From Flavobacterium flavigenum (GTDB taxonomy: Bacteria > Bacteroidota > Bacteroidia > Flavobacteriales > Flavobacteriaceae), in assembly GCF_027111255.2 (NCBI RefSeq), contig NZ_CP114285.2, positions 1,240,001 to 1,304,000 on the forward strand: a stretch of DNA of 64,000 bases, in the 5' to 3' direction. Under the pieces are notes generated by a model, which made no database searches, was not told where the DNA came from, and was given only the letters and a program-made list of their open reading frames with translations. Shown here in pieces: positions 1 through 9,600 of this stretch. The position numbers and the translations under genes are program-made. Position 1 is the stretch's first letter, and each line of letters begins with the position of its first letter.

Positions 1-3000
1 CCCCTTATTCAGTCAAAACTGGATGGGACAATAGTGGATGACATTACAAACCAGCCAATTATTGGAGCTTCAGTTATTATTAAAGGAACAACACATGGGG
101 TTCAGACAGATACTGAAGGAAAATTTTATTTTCAAACTGGTCAGAAATTGCCTTATACTTTAATAATAACCTATATCGGATATAAGAAAACTGAAATTAT
201 TGTCGACAAAAATCCTGTCACTATCAGTTTAAAAGAAGAACGCCAGGAACTGGATGAATTAGTCGTTGTTGGATACGGTTCTCAAAAGAGAAAAGACATT
301 ACCGGTTCAGTATCCTCTGTTCCAAAAGCAAATCTTTCTCAGGTTTCATCATCTGCAGATAATTTATTACGCGGTGCAGTTTCGGGTGTGGTAGTTACAC
401 AAAGTTCAGGTCGTCCGGGTGCTTCTTCAAGTGTTCGTATTCGTGGGGGAAACTCTATTACTGCGGGTAACGAACCTTTATATGTTCTGGATGGAATTTT
501 GATTTACAATGACAATGCCAACAGCTCCGCCGGAATAGCAAATGCAGGAGCGAGTTTGAACGTTTTGTCCACCATTAACCCATCTGATATAGAATCAATT
601 GAAGTTTTAAAAGATGCTTCTGCAACTGCAATTTATGGTTCTCGCGGTGCAAATGGTGTTGTTATTATTACCACTAAAAAAGGAACAAAAGGTCAGGATA
701 ACATTTCGTATCAGGGTTATTTTGGATTTCAGAATATTTCAAAAAAACTTAGCGTAATGAATGCCAGCCAATGGGCAAGCTTACGAAATGATGTTCAGGC
801 AAGTATTGGTCAGGCACCCTCTTTTACTGATGCACAAATTGAAGCTTTTAAAACTTCCGGTAACTACGACTGGCAGTCTGCAGCTTTTAGAAGAGCAACT
901 CCGGTTCAAAATCATCAATTGTCATTTTCGGGCGGAGATGAAAGGTTCAGATATTCTGTTTCTGCCGGATACTTTGATCAGGAAGGAATTGTTTTAGGAT
1001 CTGATTTTAAAAGAATTTCACTTCGTGTTAACTACGAAAAAAACTATTCTCAAAACTTTAAATTCGGCGTAAATGCCAATTACAGTAATTCTGTTTCAAA
1101 TGGTATAGCAAGTAATAGTGCCGGCGGAAGAAACCCAAATCCTTTAGTGAGTGTTTTATTAACCGCTCCGGTTGTTCCTATTCGAAATGAAGATGGTACC
1201 TATAATGTAAAAAATAATATTTACGCCACTTCTGTTAACGGCTTTGTTCCAAACCCGATTAATGACTTGGAAAATACAATTAACGAAACTAAAATTAACC
1301 GAATTCTTACCAGCTTATTTGGAGAATACAAAATCACTAAAAAACTGACTGCGAAAGTTGCGGTAAGCGGTGACGTAATCGATACTAAACAAAATTATTA
1401 CGCTCCTGCAAATACATCAAACGGAGCAGGAACAAAAGGTTCTGCTGCCATAGGTGACAGATTGGTGAGTTCTGTATTAAATGAAAATACCCTGAATTAT
1501 AATACTAACTTCGGCGAAAGCCATAAATTCTCAGCTTTAGGAGGTTATACACTTCAATATACTAAAGGAGAAGTCGTTACAGCAGGATCAAATACTTTTG
1601 TAAATGATGCCAATACTTATAATGCCTTACAAGATGGTGTCGCAGTAAAACCATACAGCGATGCATACGAAAGTGTTTTAAAATCATGGCTTGCAAGGGT
1701 AAACTATTCTTATAAAGGAAAATACAACTTTACACTTTCTGCCCGTGCAGACGGATCTTCAAGATTTGGTTCTGAATCGCGCTGGGGTTATTTCCCGTCA
1801 GCAGGTTTCTCATGGAATATTACGGATGAAGAATTTGCAAACAATATCAAAGGTGTAACTGAGGCAAAACTTAGAATTACTGCCGGAACAACAGGAAATC
1901 AGGAAATTGGAAACTATCTGGCGTTAGCTCAAATGGGTTCTGTAAACTATTCTTTTGGCGGAACATTATACACAGGACTTGCTCCTACCCGATTATCTAA
2001 TCCGGATTTGAAATGGGAAAAAACAACACAGTACAATGTTGGTTTAGACTTATCATTATTTGAAAGAAAAATCAATTTTGTTTTTGATGTGTATTACAAA
2101 AAAACAAACGATTTGTTAATCAGCGTTCCAGTGCCGTTAACATCAGGATATGCAAGTGTACTTCAAAATATTGGAGGTGTTGAAAATAAAGGTATTGAGA
2201 TTGGTTTAAATACAGAAAACCTAAAAACAGAAAATTTTTCATGGAATTCGAACCTTGTATTTTCTGCTAACAGAAACAAAGTCGTAGCAATTGGAAACGG
2301 AGTCAATCAGTTTTTTCCTGTAGTTCCAAACGGATCTTTATTGCAGCAGCAGCCTGTAACGGTAAAAGTTGGTTTGCCATTAGGAACTTTCTGGGGATAC
2401 AGAACAAATGGAATTTTCCAGACTCAGGAAGAAGTTAACACACAGCCAAAAATCAATAGTTTAGCCAACACAAAAGTGGGAGACAGAAAATATGTTGATA
2501 CCAACGGAGACGGTGTAATTACAGCTCTGGATAAAGGAAATTTAGGTTCATCTCAGCCAAAATTTGTTGGAAGTTTCAGCAACACAATTTCTTATAATGA
2601 TTTTGATTTGAATTTTTCTTTTCAGGGTTCTTATGGGGCTAAAATCTTCAATGCTTTAAATCAGCAGTTAGAAATTTCTACTCTTGGAACAAATGCTTCA
2701 ACTGCTTTAGCTGACCGCTGGACACCAGCAAATCCAAGTAATGAAATTCCGAGAGCAACAAGTTCTCCTTTAGGAATAGTTTCTGAGCGTTATGTAGAAG
2801 ATGCTTCTTTCCTGCGACTAAAACTGATCACTTTAGGATATACATTGCCTAAAAGCATTTCTAAAAAATTAGGTACAAAGAGCGTTAAATTTTATGTATC
2901 TGCAGAAAACTTAATTACATGGACAAAATACACCGGCTATGATCCAGAGGTAAGTTCATACGAACAAAATAATTTATATCCGGGAATTGATTTTGGTTCT

Positions 3001-3048
3001 TACCCAAACTCAAAAACATTCATCTCGGGACTGAACGTAACTTTCTAA
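1..3048 (+). CDS. SusC/RagA-family TonB-linked outer membrane protein (5' end outside window)
   Basis: This is a TonB-dependent outer-membrane transporter of the SusC class, which imports a ligand captured by its SusD partner. The frame is open from base 1. Alignment with the paralogue at 12458 indicates that about 26 residues (signal peptide and first residues) lie upstream of the window; the GTG at 34 is internal. Visible in order are a carboxypeptidase-regulatory-like domain, the SusC box around ELDELVVVGYGS, a plug domain with RIRGGNS and the segment DIESIEVLKDASATAIYGSR, and a long beta-barrel ending in an aromatic-rich C-terminus (LNVTF). SusD follows 15 bp after the stop. Three sulfatases nearby suggest that the ligand is a sulfated compound; this is an inference. 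Family call is very sure, substrate unknown. Confidence 0.95.
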   Translation, partial: PLIQSKLDGTIVDDITNQPIIGASVIIKGTTHGVQTDTEGKFYFQTGQKLPYTLIITYIGYKKTEIIVDKNPVTISLKEERQELDELVVVGYGSQKRKDITGSVSSVPKANLSQVSSSADNLLRGAVSGVVVTQSSGRPGASSSVRIRGGNSITAGNEPLYVLDGILIYNDNANSSAGIANAGASLNVLSTINPSDIESIEVLKDASATAIYGSRGANGVVIITTKKGTKGQDNISYQGYFGFQNISKKLSVMNASQWASLRNDVQASIGQAPSFTDAQIEAFKTSGNYDWQSAAFRRATPVQNHQLSFSGGDERFRYSVSAGYFDQEGIVLGSDFKRISLRVNYEKNYSQNFKFGVNANYSNSVSNGIASNSAGGRNPNPLVSVLLTAPVVPIRNEDGTYNVKNNIYATSVNGFVPNPINDLENTINETKINRILTSLFGEYKITKKLTAKVAVSGDVIDTKQNYYAPANTSNGAGTKGSAAIGDRLVSSVLNENTLNYNTNFGESHKFSALGGYTLQYTKGEVVTAGSNTFVNDANTYNALQDGVAVKPYSDAYESVLKSWLARVNYSYKGKYNFTLSARADGSSRFGSESRWGYFPSAGFSWNITDEEFANNIKGVTEAKLRITAGTTGNQEIGNYLALAQMGSVNYSFGGTLYTGLAPTRLSNPDLKWEKTTQYNVGLDLSLFERKINFVFDVYYKKTNDLLISVPVPLTSGYASVLQNIGGVENKGIEIGLNTENLKTENFSWNSNLVFSANRNKVVAIGNGVNQFFPVVPNGSLLQQQPVTVKVGLPLGTFWGYRTNGIFQTQEEVNTQPKINSLANTKVGDRKYVDTNGDGVITALDKGNLGSSQPKFVGSFSNTISYNDFDLNFSFQGSYGAKIFNALNQQLEISTLGTNASTALADRWTPANPSNEIPRATSSPLGIVSERYVEDASFLRLKLITLGYTLPKSISKKLGTKSVKFYVSAENLITWTKYTGYDPEVSSYEQNNLYPGIDFGSYPNSKTFISGLNVTF

Positions 3049-3063
3049 GCAAAAAAATATAAA

Positions 3064-4539
3064 ATGAAAAAGATAATCATAACATTACTATTGAGTGCCG
3101 GACTCTTTGCATCGTGCACCGACCTTGAGGCAACACCAACCTCTTTTGTAACCGAAGACAATTACTTTATAACTCAGGATGATGCTATTGCAAGTGTAAC
3201 TGCGGTTTATGCTTCTTTAAGCCTAGATCCGGGAGAGCAGAGCTTATTTGGAAGAAACTTATATTTCTTAACCGATATGGGGTCTGATTATGCTGCGGCC
3301 GGGGTTTCTGCAACAAACCCTCAGGTTAGGGCAATGAGCAGTTTAACACACGACGCAACAAATGACCGTGTTCAGGTGGCATGGAGACAAATTTATGCCG
3401 GAATTAACAGAGCCAATGTTGCTATTGACAACATTCCAAAAGTAACCGGAAACGAAGAAGTAAAAACAAGATTGATCAATGAAGCCAAATTTATCCGCGG
3501 ATTGCTTTATTTTCAGGCAGTTCGTATTTGGGGAGGCGTTCCGATTGTATTACACGAACCCACTTCTATTCAGCTGGAAAGCTTAAAATCAAGAAGAGCA
3601 ACTGTAGAGGAAGTTTATGCTCAGATTATTAAAGATCTGACAGATGCAGAAAGCTTACCGGCATCTTATACAACTGCCGATGCCGGACGCGCCACTTCCG
3701 GAGCTGCAAAAGCGATTTTGACCAAAGTATATTTAACCCGAAAAGATTGGGCAAATGCTATTTTGAAAGCAAGAGAAGTAATCAACGGCGGATATGGATA
3801 TGCATTATTCGAAAACTTTCAGGACATTTTTACAAAAACAAAAAAGAACGGAAAAGAGCATATTTTCTCTGTACAGTTTGAGCCAAACCAAGCCGGAAAC
3901 GGTTCTAGCGGAAGTACTTTTCAGTCCACATCATTTACCGGATTTACGGCAACAGAACCTGCTGATATTATCTCAGACGTAGCTTTGTTTTATGATATTT
4001 ATGCACCAGAGGATGTAAGAAGAGATGTGAGTTACAAAAAACAACTATTGAATCCGGCTACCGGAACACTTTATACTTTTCCAAAACCTATTTTCAGCAA
4101 ATATCTTGATCTGACCAATTTAGCAACTCCTTCAAATGTAGCTATTAATTTTCCGGTTATTCGTTATGCAGACATTTTATTGTCTCTGGCAGAAGCCATA
4201 AACGAACAAAACGGAGCACCAACTGCGGAGGCTTTTGAATTGATTAATCAGGTAAGAAGAAGAGCTTTTGGAAAACCAATCACAACGCCAGACGCAACAG
4301 TAGATCTAGTCGGATTAAACCAAACCACTTTTAGAGCTGCAATTCAGGAAGAACGTAAAAAAGAGTTTGTTCAGGAAGGCCAGCGCTGGTTTGATCTGGT
4401 TCGTTGGGGAACTTTGGTTACTGAAGTGAAAAAAGTTACGGCAAAAAACTCCGTTTCAGAACGTAATAATCTGTATCCAATTCCGCAAAGCGAAAGAAAT
4501 ATTGATCCGGTAGGATTACCTCAAAATCCAGGTTATTAA
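3064..4539 (+). CDS. SusD/RagB-family nutrient-binding lipoprotein
   Basis: This is the surface lipoprotein that caps the upstream SusC channel and binds its ligand. The signal peptide ends in a lipobox with the acceptor Cys at residue 18 (LFASC). The TPR-like SusD fold is indicated by the conserved segments INRANVAIDNI, NEAKFIRGLLYF and the C-terminal EERKKEFVQEGQRWFDLVRWG, which is a hallmark of the family. At 491 aa it has normal length. It lies 15 bp behind SusC and 17 bp before a sulfatase gene, so the three are probably one transcript. The ligand cannot be read from the sequence. Confidence 0.95.
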   Translation: MKKIIITLLLSAGLFASCTDLEATPTSFVTEDNYFITQDDAIASVTAVYASLSLDPGEQSLFGRNLYFLTDMGSDYAAAGVSATNPQVRAMSSLTHDATNDRVQVAWRQIYAGINRANVAIDNIPKVTGNEEVKTRLINEAKFIRGLLYFQAVRIWGGVPIVLHEPTSIQLESLKSRRATVEEVYAQIIKDLTDAESLPASYTTADAGRATSGAAKAILTKVYLTRKDWANAILKAREVINGGYGYALFENFQDIFTKTKKNGKEHIFSVQFEPNQAGNGSSGSTFQSTSFTGFTATEPADIISDVALFYDIYAPEDVRRDVSYKKQLLNPATGTLYTFPKPIFSKYLDLTNLATPSNVAINFPVIRYADILLSLAEAINEQNGAPTAEAFELINQVRRRAFGKPITTPDATVDLVGLNQTTFRAAIQEERKKEFVQEGQRWFDLVRWGTLVTEVKKVTAKNSVSERNNLYPIPQSERNIDPVGLPQNPGY

Positions 4540-4556
4540 TAAACAAGTAAATAACA

Positions 4557-6125
4557 ATGATTAAAAAACTCTTCATTATTGCCCTATTGGTAATTGCACA
4601 ATTACAAATGTCTGCACAGAAAAAGCAACCTAACATCATCGTCATTCTGGCAGATGATTTAGGTTTCTCAGATATTGGCGCTTTTGGCTCAGAAATTAAA
4701 ACTCCAAACCTGGATAAGCTTGCTAAAAACGGGCTTATTCTAAAGCAGTTTTATAATGCCGGACGCTGTTGTCCTTCACGGGCTTCATTACTTACGGGAT
4801 TGTATTCGCACCAGGCAGGTATTGGGGACATGGTTCAGGACAAGGGACTTCCTGCCTATCAGGGTTATTTAAATGAGCATTGCATTACAATTGGACAGGC
4901 ACTCAAACAGGCAGGATACAACACTATCGTATCGGGAAAATGGCACGTAGGTTTGGTTCCGTCAGCCTGGGCAGTTAATAGAGGGTTTGATGATTCTTTT
5001 ATTTTACAAAACAATGGAAGCAGTTATTTCAACTCGGAACCTTTATATAATGATGGAAGAAAGGTTACTTTTTTGAAAGGGGATCAGGAAATTACAAGAA
5101 CAGACAAATCTACTTATCTGACTCAGGAAATAACCAATTTTGCCATTAATTCTTTAGAAAAACACAGCAAGGAACAAAAGCCTTTTTTTCTGTATGTTGC
5201 CTATAATGCACCTCATTGGCCCGTTCAGGCATTACCTGAAGATATTGCTAAATACAAAGGCAGATACCTAAAAGGCTGGGATAACCTAAGAGCAAGCCGT
5301 TTTGAGAAATTAAAACAACAAGGTATTATTGATAAAAACTGGGACTTATCCAATCGTTTTGTAAAAGTACCAGATTGGGAAAAATTAAGTGCCCAAGAAA
5401 AAGACAAATGGGACACCCGAATGGCAATTTACGCTGCTATGATTGACCGAATGGATGCCGGAATTGGAGAGATTCTGCAAAAAATAAAATCTCTGGGAGA
5501 AGAAGATAATACACTTATTCTTTTTCTTTCTGATAATGGCGGTAGTGCAGATGATGTAAAAAACTGGAATTATGTTACCCAAAAAAATGGAACACCAGGT
5601 TCAGCAGGATCGATTGACAGTTATGAAAGTCCATGGGGAAATGTAAGCAACACGCCTTTTCAGTTATTTAAAAAAAATACTCATGAAGGTGGTATTGCTT
5701 CGCCTTTTATTGCTTATTATCCAAAGCATATCAAAAGCAGTACACTAAGTAATAGAGTAAGCCATCTGATTGATATTTTTCCGACTTGCCTGGAGTATGC
5801 CGGCTTTCAATATCCAGATTCTTTTCAGGAAAAAAAACTAATACCCTTAGAGGGTATTAGTTTAAAAAAGGAATTTGAAGGGCAAAAATCTGATGCACAT
5901 GAAGCTTTGTTTTGGGAACATGAAGGCAGTAAAGCAGTACGAAAAGGTCAATGGAAAGCAGTAGCCGAAAACAATCAGCCCTGGGAATTGTACAATCTTG
6001 CTGCCGACCGGACCGAAACAAAGAACCTGGCAAAATCAGAACCAAAAATCCTTCAAAATCTAATTGAATTACATGAGAAATGGTCAGCAAAAGTAGGTGT
6101 AGAAAATTGGAACAAAATAAAATAA
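4557..6125 (+). CDS. Sulfatase (arylsulfatase-type, formylglycine-dependent)
   Basis: This enzyme hydrolyses a sulfate ester to sulfate and alcohol in the periplasm. A signal peptide precedes the mature start near residue 22 (QMSAQ). Metal-binding ILADDLGFSD comes early. The sulfatase signature is CCPSRASLLTG, with Cys71 as the residue to be oxidised to formylglycine, so an anaerobic or FGE-type maturase is needed elsewhere in the genome. The SGKWHVG motif supplies the catalytic Lys and His, and LFLSDNGGS supplies the second metal ligand pair. At 522 aa it is of normal length. It sits in the SusCD operon. Sequence 5835-5863 within the gene forms a perfect 12-bp stem. Substrate unknown. Confidence 0.93.
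   Translation: MIKKLFIIALLVIAQLQMSAQKKQPNIIVILADDLGFSDIGAFGSEIKTPNLDKLAKNGLILKQFYNAGRCCPSRASLLTGLYSHQAGIGDMVQDKGLPAYQGYLNEHCITIGQALKQAGYNTIVSGKWHVGLVPSAWAVNRGFDDSFILQNNGSSYFNSEPLYNDGRKVTFLKGDQEITRTDKSTYLTQEITNFAINSLEKHSKEQKPFFLYVAYNAPHWPVQALPEDIAKYKGRYLKGWDNLRASRFEKLKQQGIIDKNWDLSNRFVKVPDWEKLSAQEKDKWDTRMAIYAAMIDRMDAGIGEILQKIKSLGEEDNTLILFLSDNGGSADDVKNWNYVTQKNGTPGSAGSIDSYESPWGNVSNTPFQLFKKNTHEGGIASPFIAYYPKHIKSSTLSNRVSHLIDIFPTCLEYAGFQYPDSFQEKKLIPLEGISLKKEFEGQKSDAHEALFWEHEGSKAVRKGQWKAVAENNQPWELYNLAADRTETKNLAKSEPKILQNLIELHEKWSAKVGVENWNKIK
5835..5863. repeat. 12-bp perfect hairpin inside the sulfatase gene
   Basis: The arms 5835-5846 and 5852-5863 are exact reverse complements (aaactaataccc / gggtattagttt) around a 5-base loop. 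It is followed by an A-run rather than a T-run, so it is not a good terminator on the + strand. It may be a chance palindrome, a binding site or an mRNA processing element. Confidence 0.6.
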
Positions 6126-6192
6126 CAGTACTGAAAATAATATTACAATCAAAATACTCAAAAGTAAAATGATCATTTGAAATCAAAAGAAA

Positions 6193-6306
6193 ATGAAATT
6201 AGTATGGCCTGTTATTTATCTGGTGCCGTTGTCGATTTTAATGGGCATTTTTTCTATTATCCGTTTTATAAAAAAACAGATCAATAAGCCTGTAAAAACA
6301 AAATAA
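6193..6306 (+). CDS. 37-aa single-span membrane protein after sulfatase
   Basis: A small frame between two sulfatase genes encodes 37 residues: MKLVWPVIYLVPLSILMGIF, then a basic tail (IIRFIKKQINKPVKTK). The N-terminal two thirds form one hydrophobic segment, and the positive tail predicts that the C-terminus is cytoplasmic. I do not recognise a family. A second protein of the same size, start (MKLV) and shared LVPL-x-IL core follows the next sulfatase (8409-8528), which argues that both are real genes. The start is 67 bp after the sulfatase stop. A role in anchoring or assisting a sulfatase or transporter is only a guess. Confidence 0.55.
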   Translation: MKLVWPVIYLVPLSILMGIFSIIRFIKKQINKPVKTK

Positions 6307-6420
6307 ACAACAGTTATTCCTAATTCCTCACTTTATAATTTATCAAAAGACTACAACAAAAAACTATACTAAACACATATAATTAATAAACATTTAATTA
6401 ATCGCTTAAAATATAAAACA

Positions 6421-8343
6421 ATGAAAAAATTTAAAAACAACAGTAGAATCAAAAGTCCAACAAGAGGGATTTTGATTACAGCACTACTAGCAACTCAGTT
6501 TGGATTTGCACAGGAGAATCAAAATGCAGAATTTAAAGGAGTTGTGGGTAAAACATTGGCCGATTCAAAAGAATATTGGCCTGAGCCAGTAAAAGCCCCA
6601 AAAGGCGCTCCAAATGTGGTTTGGATTTTACTGGATGATGTAGGATTTGGCGCTTCCAGTGCTTTTGGAGGATTAATTGACACACCTACTTTTGACGCTT
6701 TGGCAAATAATGGGTTACGTTATACCAATTTTCATACAACCGCTATTTGCGCCCCTACCCGCGCCGCTTTATTAACTGGAAGAAATTCAGGCAGAGTTCA
6801 CGTTAGCGGCTTTTCTCACACCATTTTATCTGCGGGCTTCCCGGGTTGGGATGGCAGAATTCCATCAGACAAAGGAACTATTGCTGAGATTTTACGGGAG
6901 AACGGCTACAACACTTTTGCAGTAGGGAAATATGGTATAACTCCGGATGAGGATGCTACAGATGCAGGTCCGTTTGACAGATGGCCTACCGGAAAAGGTT
7001 TCGATCATTTCTATGGTTTCTTAGGATCACAAACCGATCAGTACAACCCTGATTTGGTAGAAGATCAGGTGCATATAAAACCAGACGGCCGCCATCTGAA
7101 CGAATTAATTACCGATAAAGCAATCAGTTACATTCAGAAACAACAAAAAGCAGCTCCCGGAAAACCATTCTTTTTATATTATGCACCCGGAGCAGCACAT
7201 GCACCTCATCAGGTGGCAAAGGAATGGAGTGATAAATACAAAGGAAAATTCGACGAAGGCTGGGATGTGTATCGTGAAAGAGTTTTGGCAAACCAAAAGA
7301 AACTGGGTGTAATTCCTGCCAATGCGGTTTTACCTGAACGTAACCCATTAATTGAGGAATGGAAAAAACTGACTCCGGATCAAAAGAAGTTATATGCAAG
7401 ATTTATGGAAGTTTATGCAGGATTCCTGACGTATACCGATGCTGAAATTGGAAGAGTTGTAAATTACCTCAAAGAAACCAATCAATTTGATAACACTGTA
7501 ATTTTTGTGGCAATTGGTGATAACGGTGCCAGTAAAGAAGGCAGTCTGGTAGGTACTATCAACCAAAGTCTTTTTGCTCAGGGTACATCTGACGAAAAAA
7601 ACCTTCAGGATAATTTAGCCAACATCGGTGAAATTGGAACTCCTCAGGGACGTAATACCAATTACCCTTTGGGCTGGGCACAAGCTACGAATGCACCGTT
7701 TAAAAACTGGAAACAGGATGCTCAGTCAGAAGGAGGAACGCGTAATCCTTTGATTATTCATTATCCAAACGGAATAAAAGATAAAGGCGGAATCAGGAAT
7801 CAATACAGCCACGTAAACGACATTTTGCCTACTACGCTTGATATTGCAGGAATCAAAGCTCCGGAATATATTAAAGGAATTAAACAAGATGTTATCCAGG
7901 GCTCTTCTTTATATACTTCTTTAAATAATGCTAAAGCAGAGTCGTTACACAAAGTGCAATACTACTATATTTTTGGAAACAGAGCCATTTACAAAGATGG
8001 ATGGAAAGCAGCCGCAGCGCATCCGGACCCGTTTACCTTATTGAAAACTGCTGGTAAAAATCAGGCACCTTCAGCAAACAGTTTTGATAATGATGTTTGG
8101 GAATTATACAACTTAAACGAAGATTTTAACGAACGTAATAACCTGGCCAAAAAATATCCTGAAAAATTACAAGAACTAAAAAAACTGTTTGATGAACAAG
8201 CCAAAGAAAACAATGTATATCCGTTAATTGACTGGCAGGATGTACTGGGCAGAAAAATTCACAATAGCGGAGCTGACAAAGGCAAAAACCTTCAGGAGCT
8301 GATTAAAGAAGCTACAAAAGGAGCAAACGGCAGTTCGCATTAA
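6421..8343 (+). CDS. Sulfatase family protein, large form, with altered GKWH motif
   Basis: This is a secreted or periplasmic arylsulfatase-like protein of 640 aa with a signal region ending near residue 30 (QFGFA). Metal-binding LLDDVGFG and the signature CAPTRAALLTG with Cys110 (formylglycine precursor) are intact, as is IGDNGAS. The block that in relatives reads GKWHLTP here reads GKYGITP: the Lys is kept but the catalytic His is replaced by Gly. That could reduce or change activity. It belongs to the group with the conserved GPFDRWP...GFDHFYGFLG block. It lies in the same strand run as the first sulfatase and is followed by a small membrane protein. Confidence 0.92.
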   Translation: MKKFKNNSRIKSPTRGILITALLATQFGFAQENQNAEFKGVVGKTLADSKEYWPEPVKAPKGAPNVVWILLDDVGFGASSAFGGLIDTPTFDALANNGLRYTNFHTTAICAPTRAALLTGRNSGRVHVSGFSHTILSAGFPGWDGRIPSDKGTIAEILRENGYNTFAVGKYGITPDEDATDAGPFDRWPTGKGFDHFYGFLGSQTDQYNPDLVEDQVHIKPDGRHLNELITDKAISYIQKQQKAAPGKPFFLYYAPGAAHAPHQVAKEWSDKYKGKFDEGWDVYRERVLANQKKLGVIPANAVLPERNPLIEEWKKLTPDQKKLYARFMEVYAGFLTYTDAEIGRVVNYLKETNQFDNTVIFVAIGDNGASKEGSLVGTINQSLFAQGTSDEKNLQDNLANIGEIGTPQGRNTNYPLGWAQATNAPFKNWKQDAQSEGGTRNPLIIHYPNGIKDKGGIRNQYSHVNDILPTTLDIAGIKAPEYIKGIKQDVIQGSSLYTSLNNAKAESLHKVQYYYIFGNRAIYKDGWKAAAAHPDPFTLLKTAGKNQAPSANSFDNDVWELYNLNEDFNERNNLAKKYPEKLQELKKLFDEQAKENNVYPLIDWQDVLGRKIHNSGADKGKNLQELIKEATKGANGSSH

Positions 8344-8408
8344 ATAAATAATGAATATGAATTTACTCCAAATTATAAATTAAAGTATTAACAAAAAAAT
8401 TGAAACAC

Positions 8409-8528
8409 ATGAAACTAGTAGATTATCAAATTATAGGTAAAAAGATTATCGTTGGGGCGATTCTTTTTTTGGTTCCGCTTGTGATTTTGGCGGGCGGCTT
8501 AACATTAATCAATCAATTTTTAAAATAA
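8409..8528 (+). CDS. 39-aa single-span membrane protein after second sulfatase
   Basis: This encodes 39 residues beginning MKLVDYQIIGKK and continuing into one hydrophobic span (IIVGAILFLVPLVILAGGLT). It resembles the 37-aa product at 6193 in size, first four residues, LVPL-x-IL core and position directly behind a sulfatase. The next gene starts 6 bp after its stop, which supports translation within the operon. I know no family for it. Two such proteins in matching positions make chance open frames unlikely. Confidence 0.55.
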   Translation: MKLVDYQIIGKKIIVGAILFLVPLVILAGGLTLINQFLK

Positions 8529-8534
8529 GAAATC

Positions 8535-9596
8535 ATGGCAACAGTTCAAAATTCAAACAAAAATCTGACAAGAGATTTAAGCATTAGTCTTTTTATATAC
8601 GCATTACCGGTATTGGCAATTTATCTGTATTTTAAATTAAGTAATAACGTGGTAAGCGAATCGCACATTGCATTACCCGCTTTTTTGGAATTTGCAAAAC
8701 CTGCCTTCCAAAACATTCGTACCTGGGGATTAACCGTTTTTATGATTGTCCTGGGCATTATAGAATTTACAGCAGGTCTTTACGATGATGAATGGACAGG
8801 AGAAGAACGCAAAATTGACATTGTTAGTTTCCTTGCTCCAAAATTAATTTTACCAGCGGTTATTTCTTTTTTCAGCTTAAAGGTTTTACCAGTTTTGATT
8901 CCGAATCTTGAAAACGCACTTTCGTGGGTTCCGTTTTGGGGAGGTTTTTTTTTAATCGCGGTTGCAGATGATTTGACCCAATACTGGTACCACCGTTTAC
9001 ACCATCAGGTTCCCTTTTTGTGGCGTTTTCACAGAACGCATCATTCGGCTCCATACATGGGAATGGCGATGCTTTCAAGACAAAACTTTATCTACACCAT
9101 CTTTTTCTCTCAAATATATTTAACAGCAACGTTGACATTTTTAGGTTTAGGACTGCCGGCTCTGTTTGTTTTGGTGATAAAAAGTATCATCACCCTAACG
9201 GCACATTCGAGCATTGCCTGGGACAAACCATTTTACAAATACAAAGTTTTGCATCCGATTGCATGGGTGTTGGAAAGATTAATCTCTACTCCGGCTACAC
9301 ACCATGCACATCACGCAGATACAAGCGGTGATGGCGTTGGACACTTTAAAGGCAACTTTGGAAATATGTTTTTTATCTGGGATGTGATTTTCGGAACAGG
9401 TTTAATTACGCGTCAGTTTCCAAAATCATATGGTATCAAATCCTATAAACAGGAAGAATGGTATGCGCAGTTCCTTTGGCCAATATTCAAATCTAAAAAA
9501 GAAGGAAGCGCACTGGCAGAAGGAGTTCTTTCTGTACCCTTAAAACAAACTCCAATTATTGAAAATCAGCCAGTACTTGAAACCGTTCAATCCTAA
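8535..9596 (+). CDS. Fatty acid hydroxylase / sterol desaturase family membrane protein
   Basis: This is an integral-membrane di-iron oxygenase of the sterol desaturase superfamily, 353 aa with several hydrophobic spans. The three histidine clusters expected to hold the iron pair are present: HRLHH at 153-157, HRTHH at 166-170 and HHAHH at 256-260, with His224 and the GVGH block (to His270) as further candidate ligands. Family members hydroxylate or desaturate lipids or sterols, or cleave alkyl ethers. Its place between sulfatases and a rhodanese protein suggests that the pathway substrate may be a sulfated lipid-like molecule; that is inference. It starts 6 bp after the small membrane protein, and the next gene starts 5 bp after its stop. 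Confidence 0.9.
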   Translation: MATVQNSNKNLTRDLSISLFIYALPVLAIYLYFKLSNNVVSESHIALPAFLEFAKPAFQNIRTWGLTVFMIVLGIIEFTAGLYDDEWTGEERKIDIVSFLAPKLILPAVISFFSLKVLPVLIPNLENALSWVPFWGGFFLIAVADDLTQYWYHRLHHQVPFLWRFHRTHHSAPYMGMAMLSRQNFIYTIFFSQIYLTATLTFLGLGLPALFVLVIKSIITLTAHSSIAWDKPFYKYKVLHPIAWVLERLISTPATHHAHHADTSGDGVGHFKGNFGNMFFIWDVIFGTGLITRQFPKSYGIKSYKQEEWYAQFLWPIFKSKKEGSALAEGVLSVPLKQTPIIENQPVLETVQS

Positions 9597-9600
9597 TATC

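Noticed and set aside
4436..4645. Antisense frame at the SusD/sulfatase junction
   Set aside because: It crosses two well-supported genes on the other strand and resembles no family.
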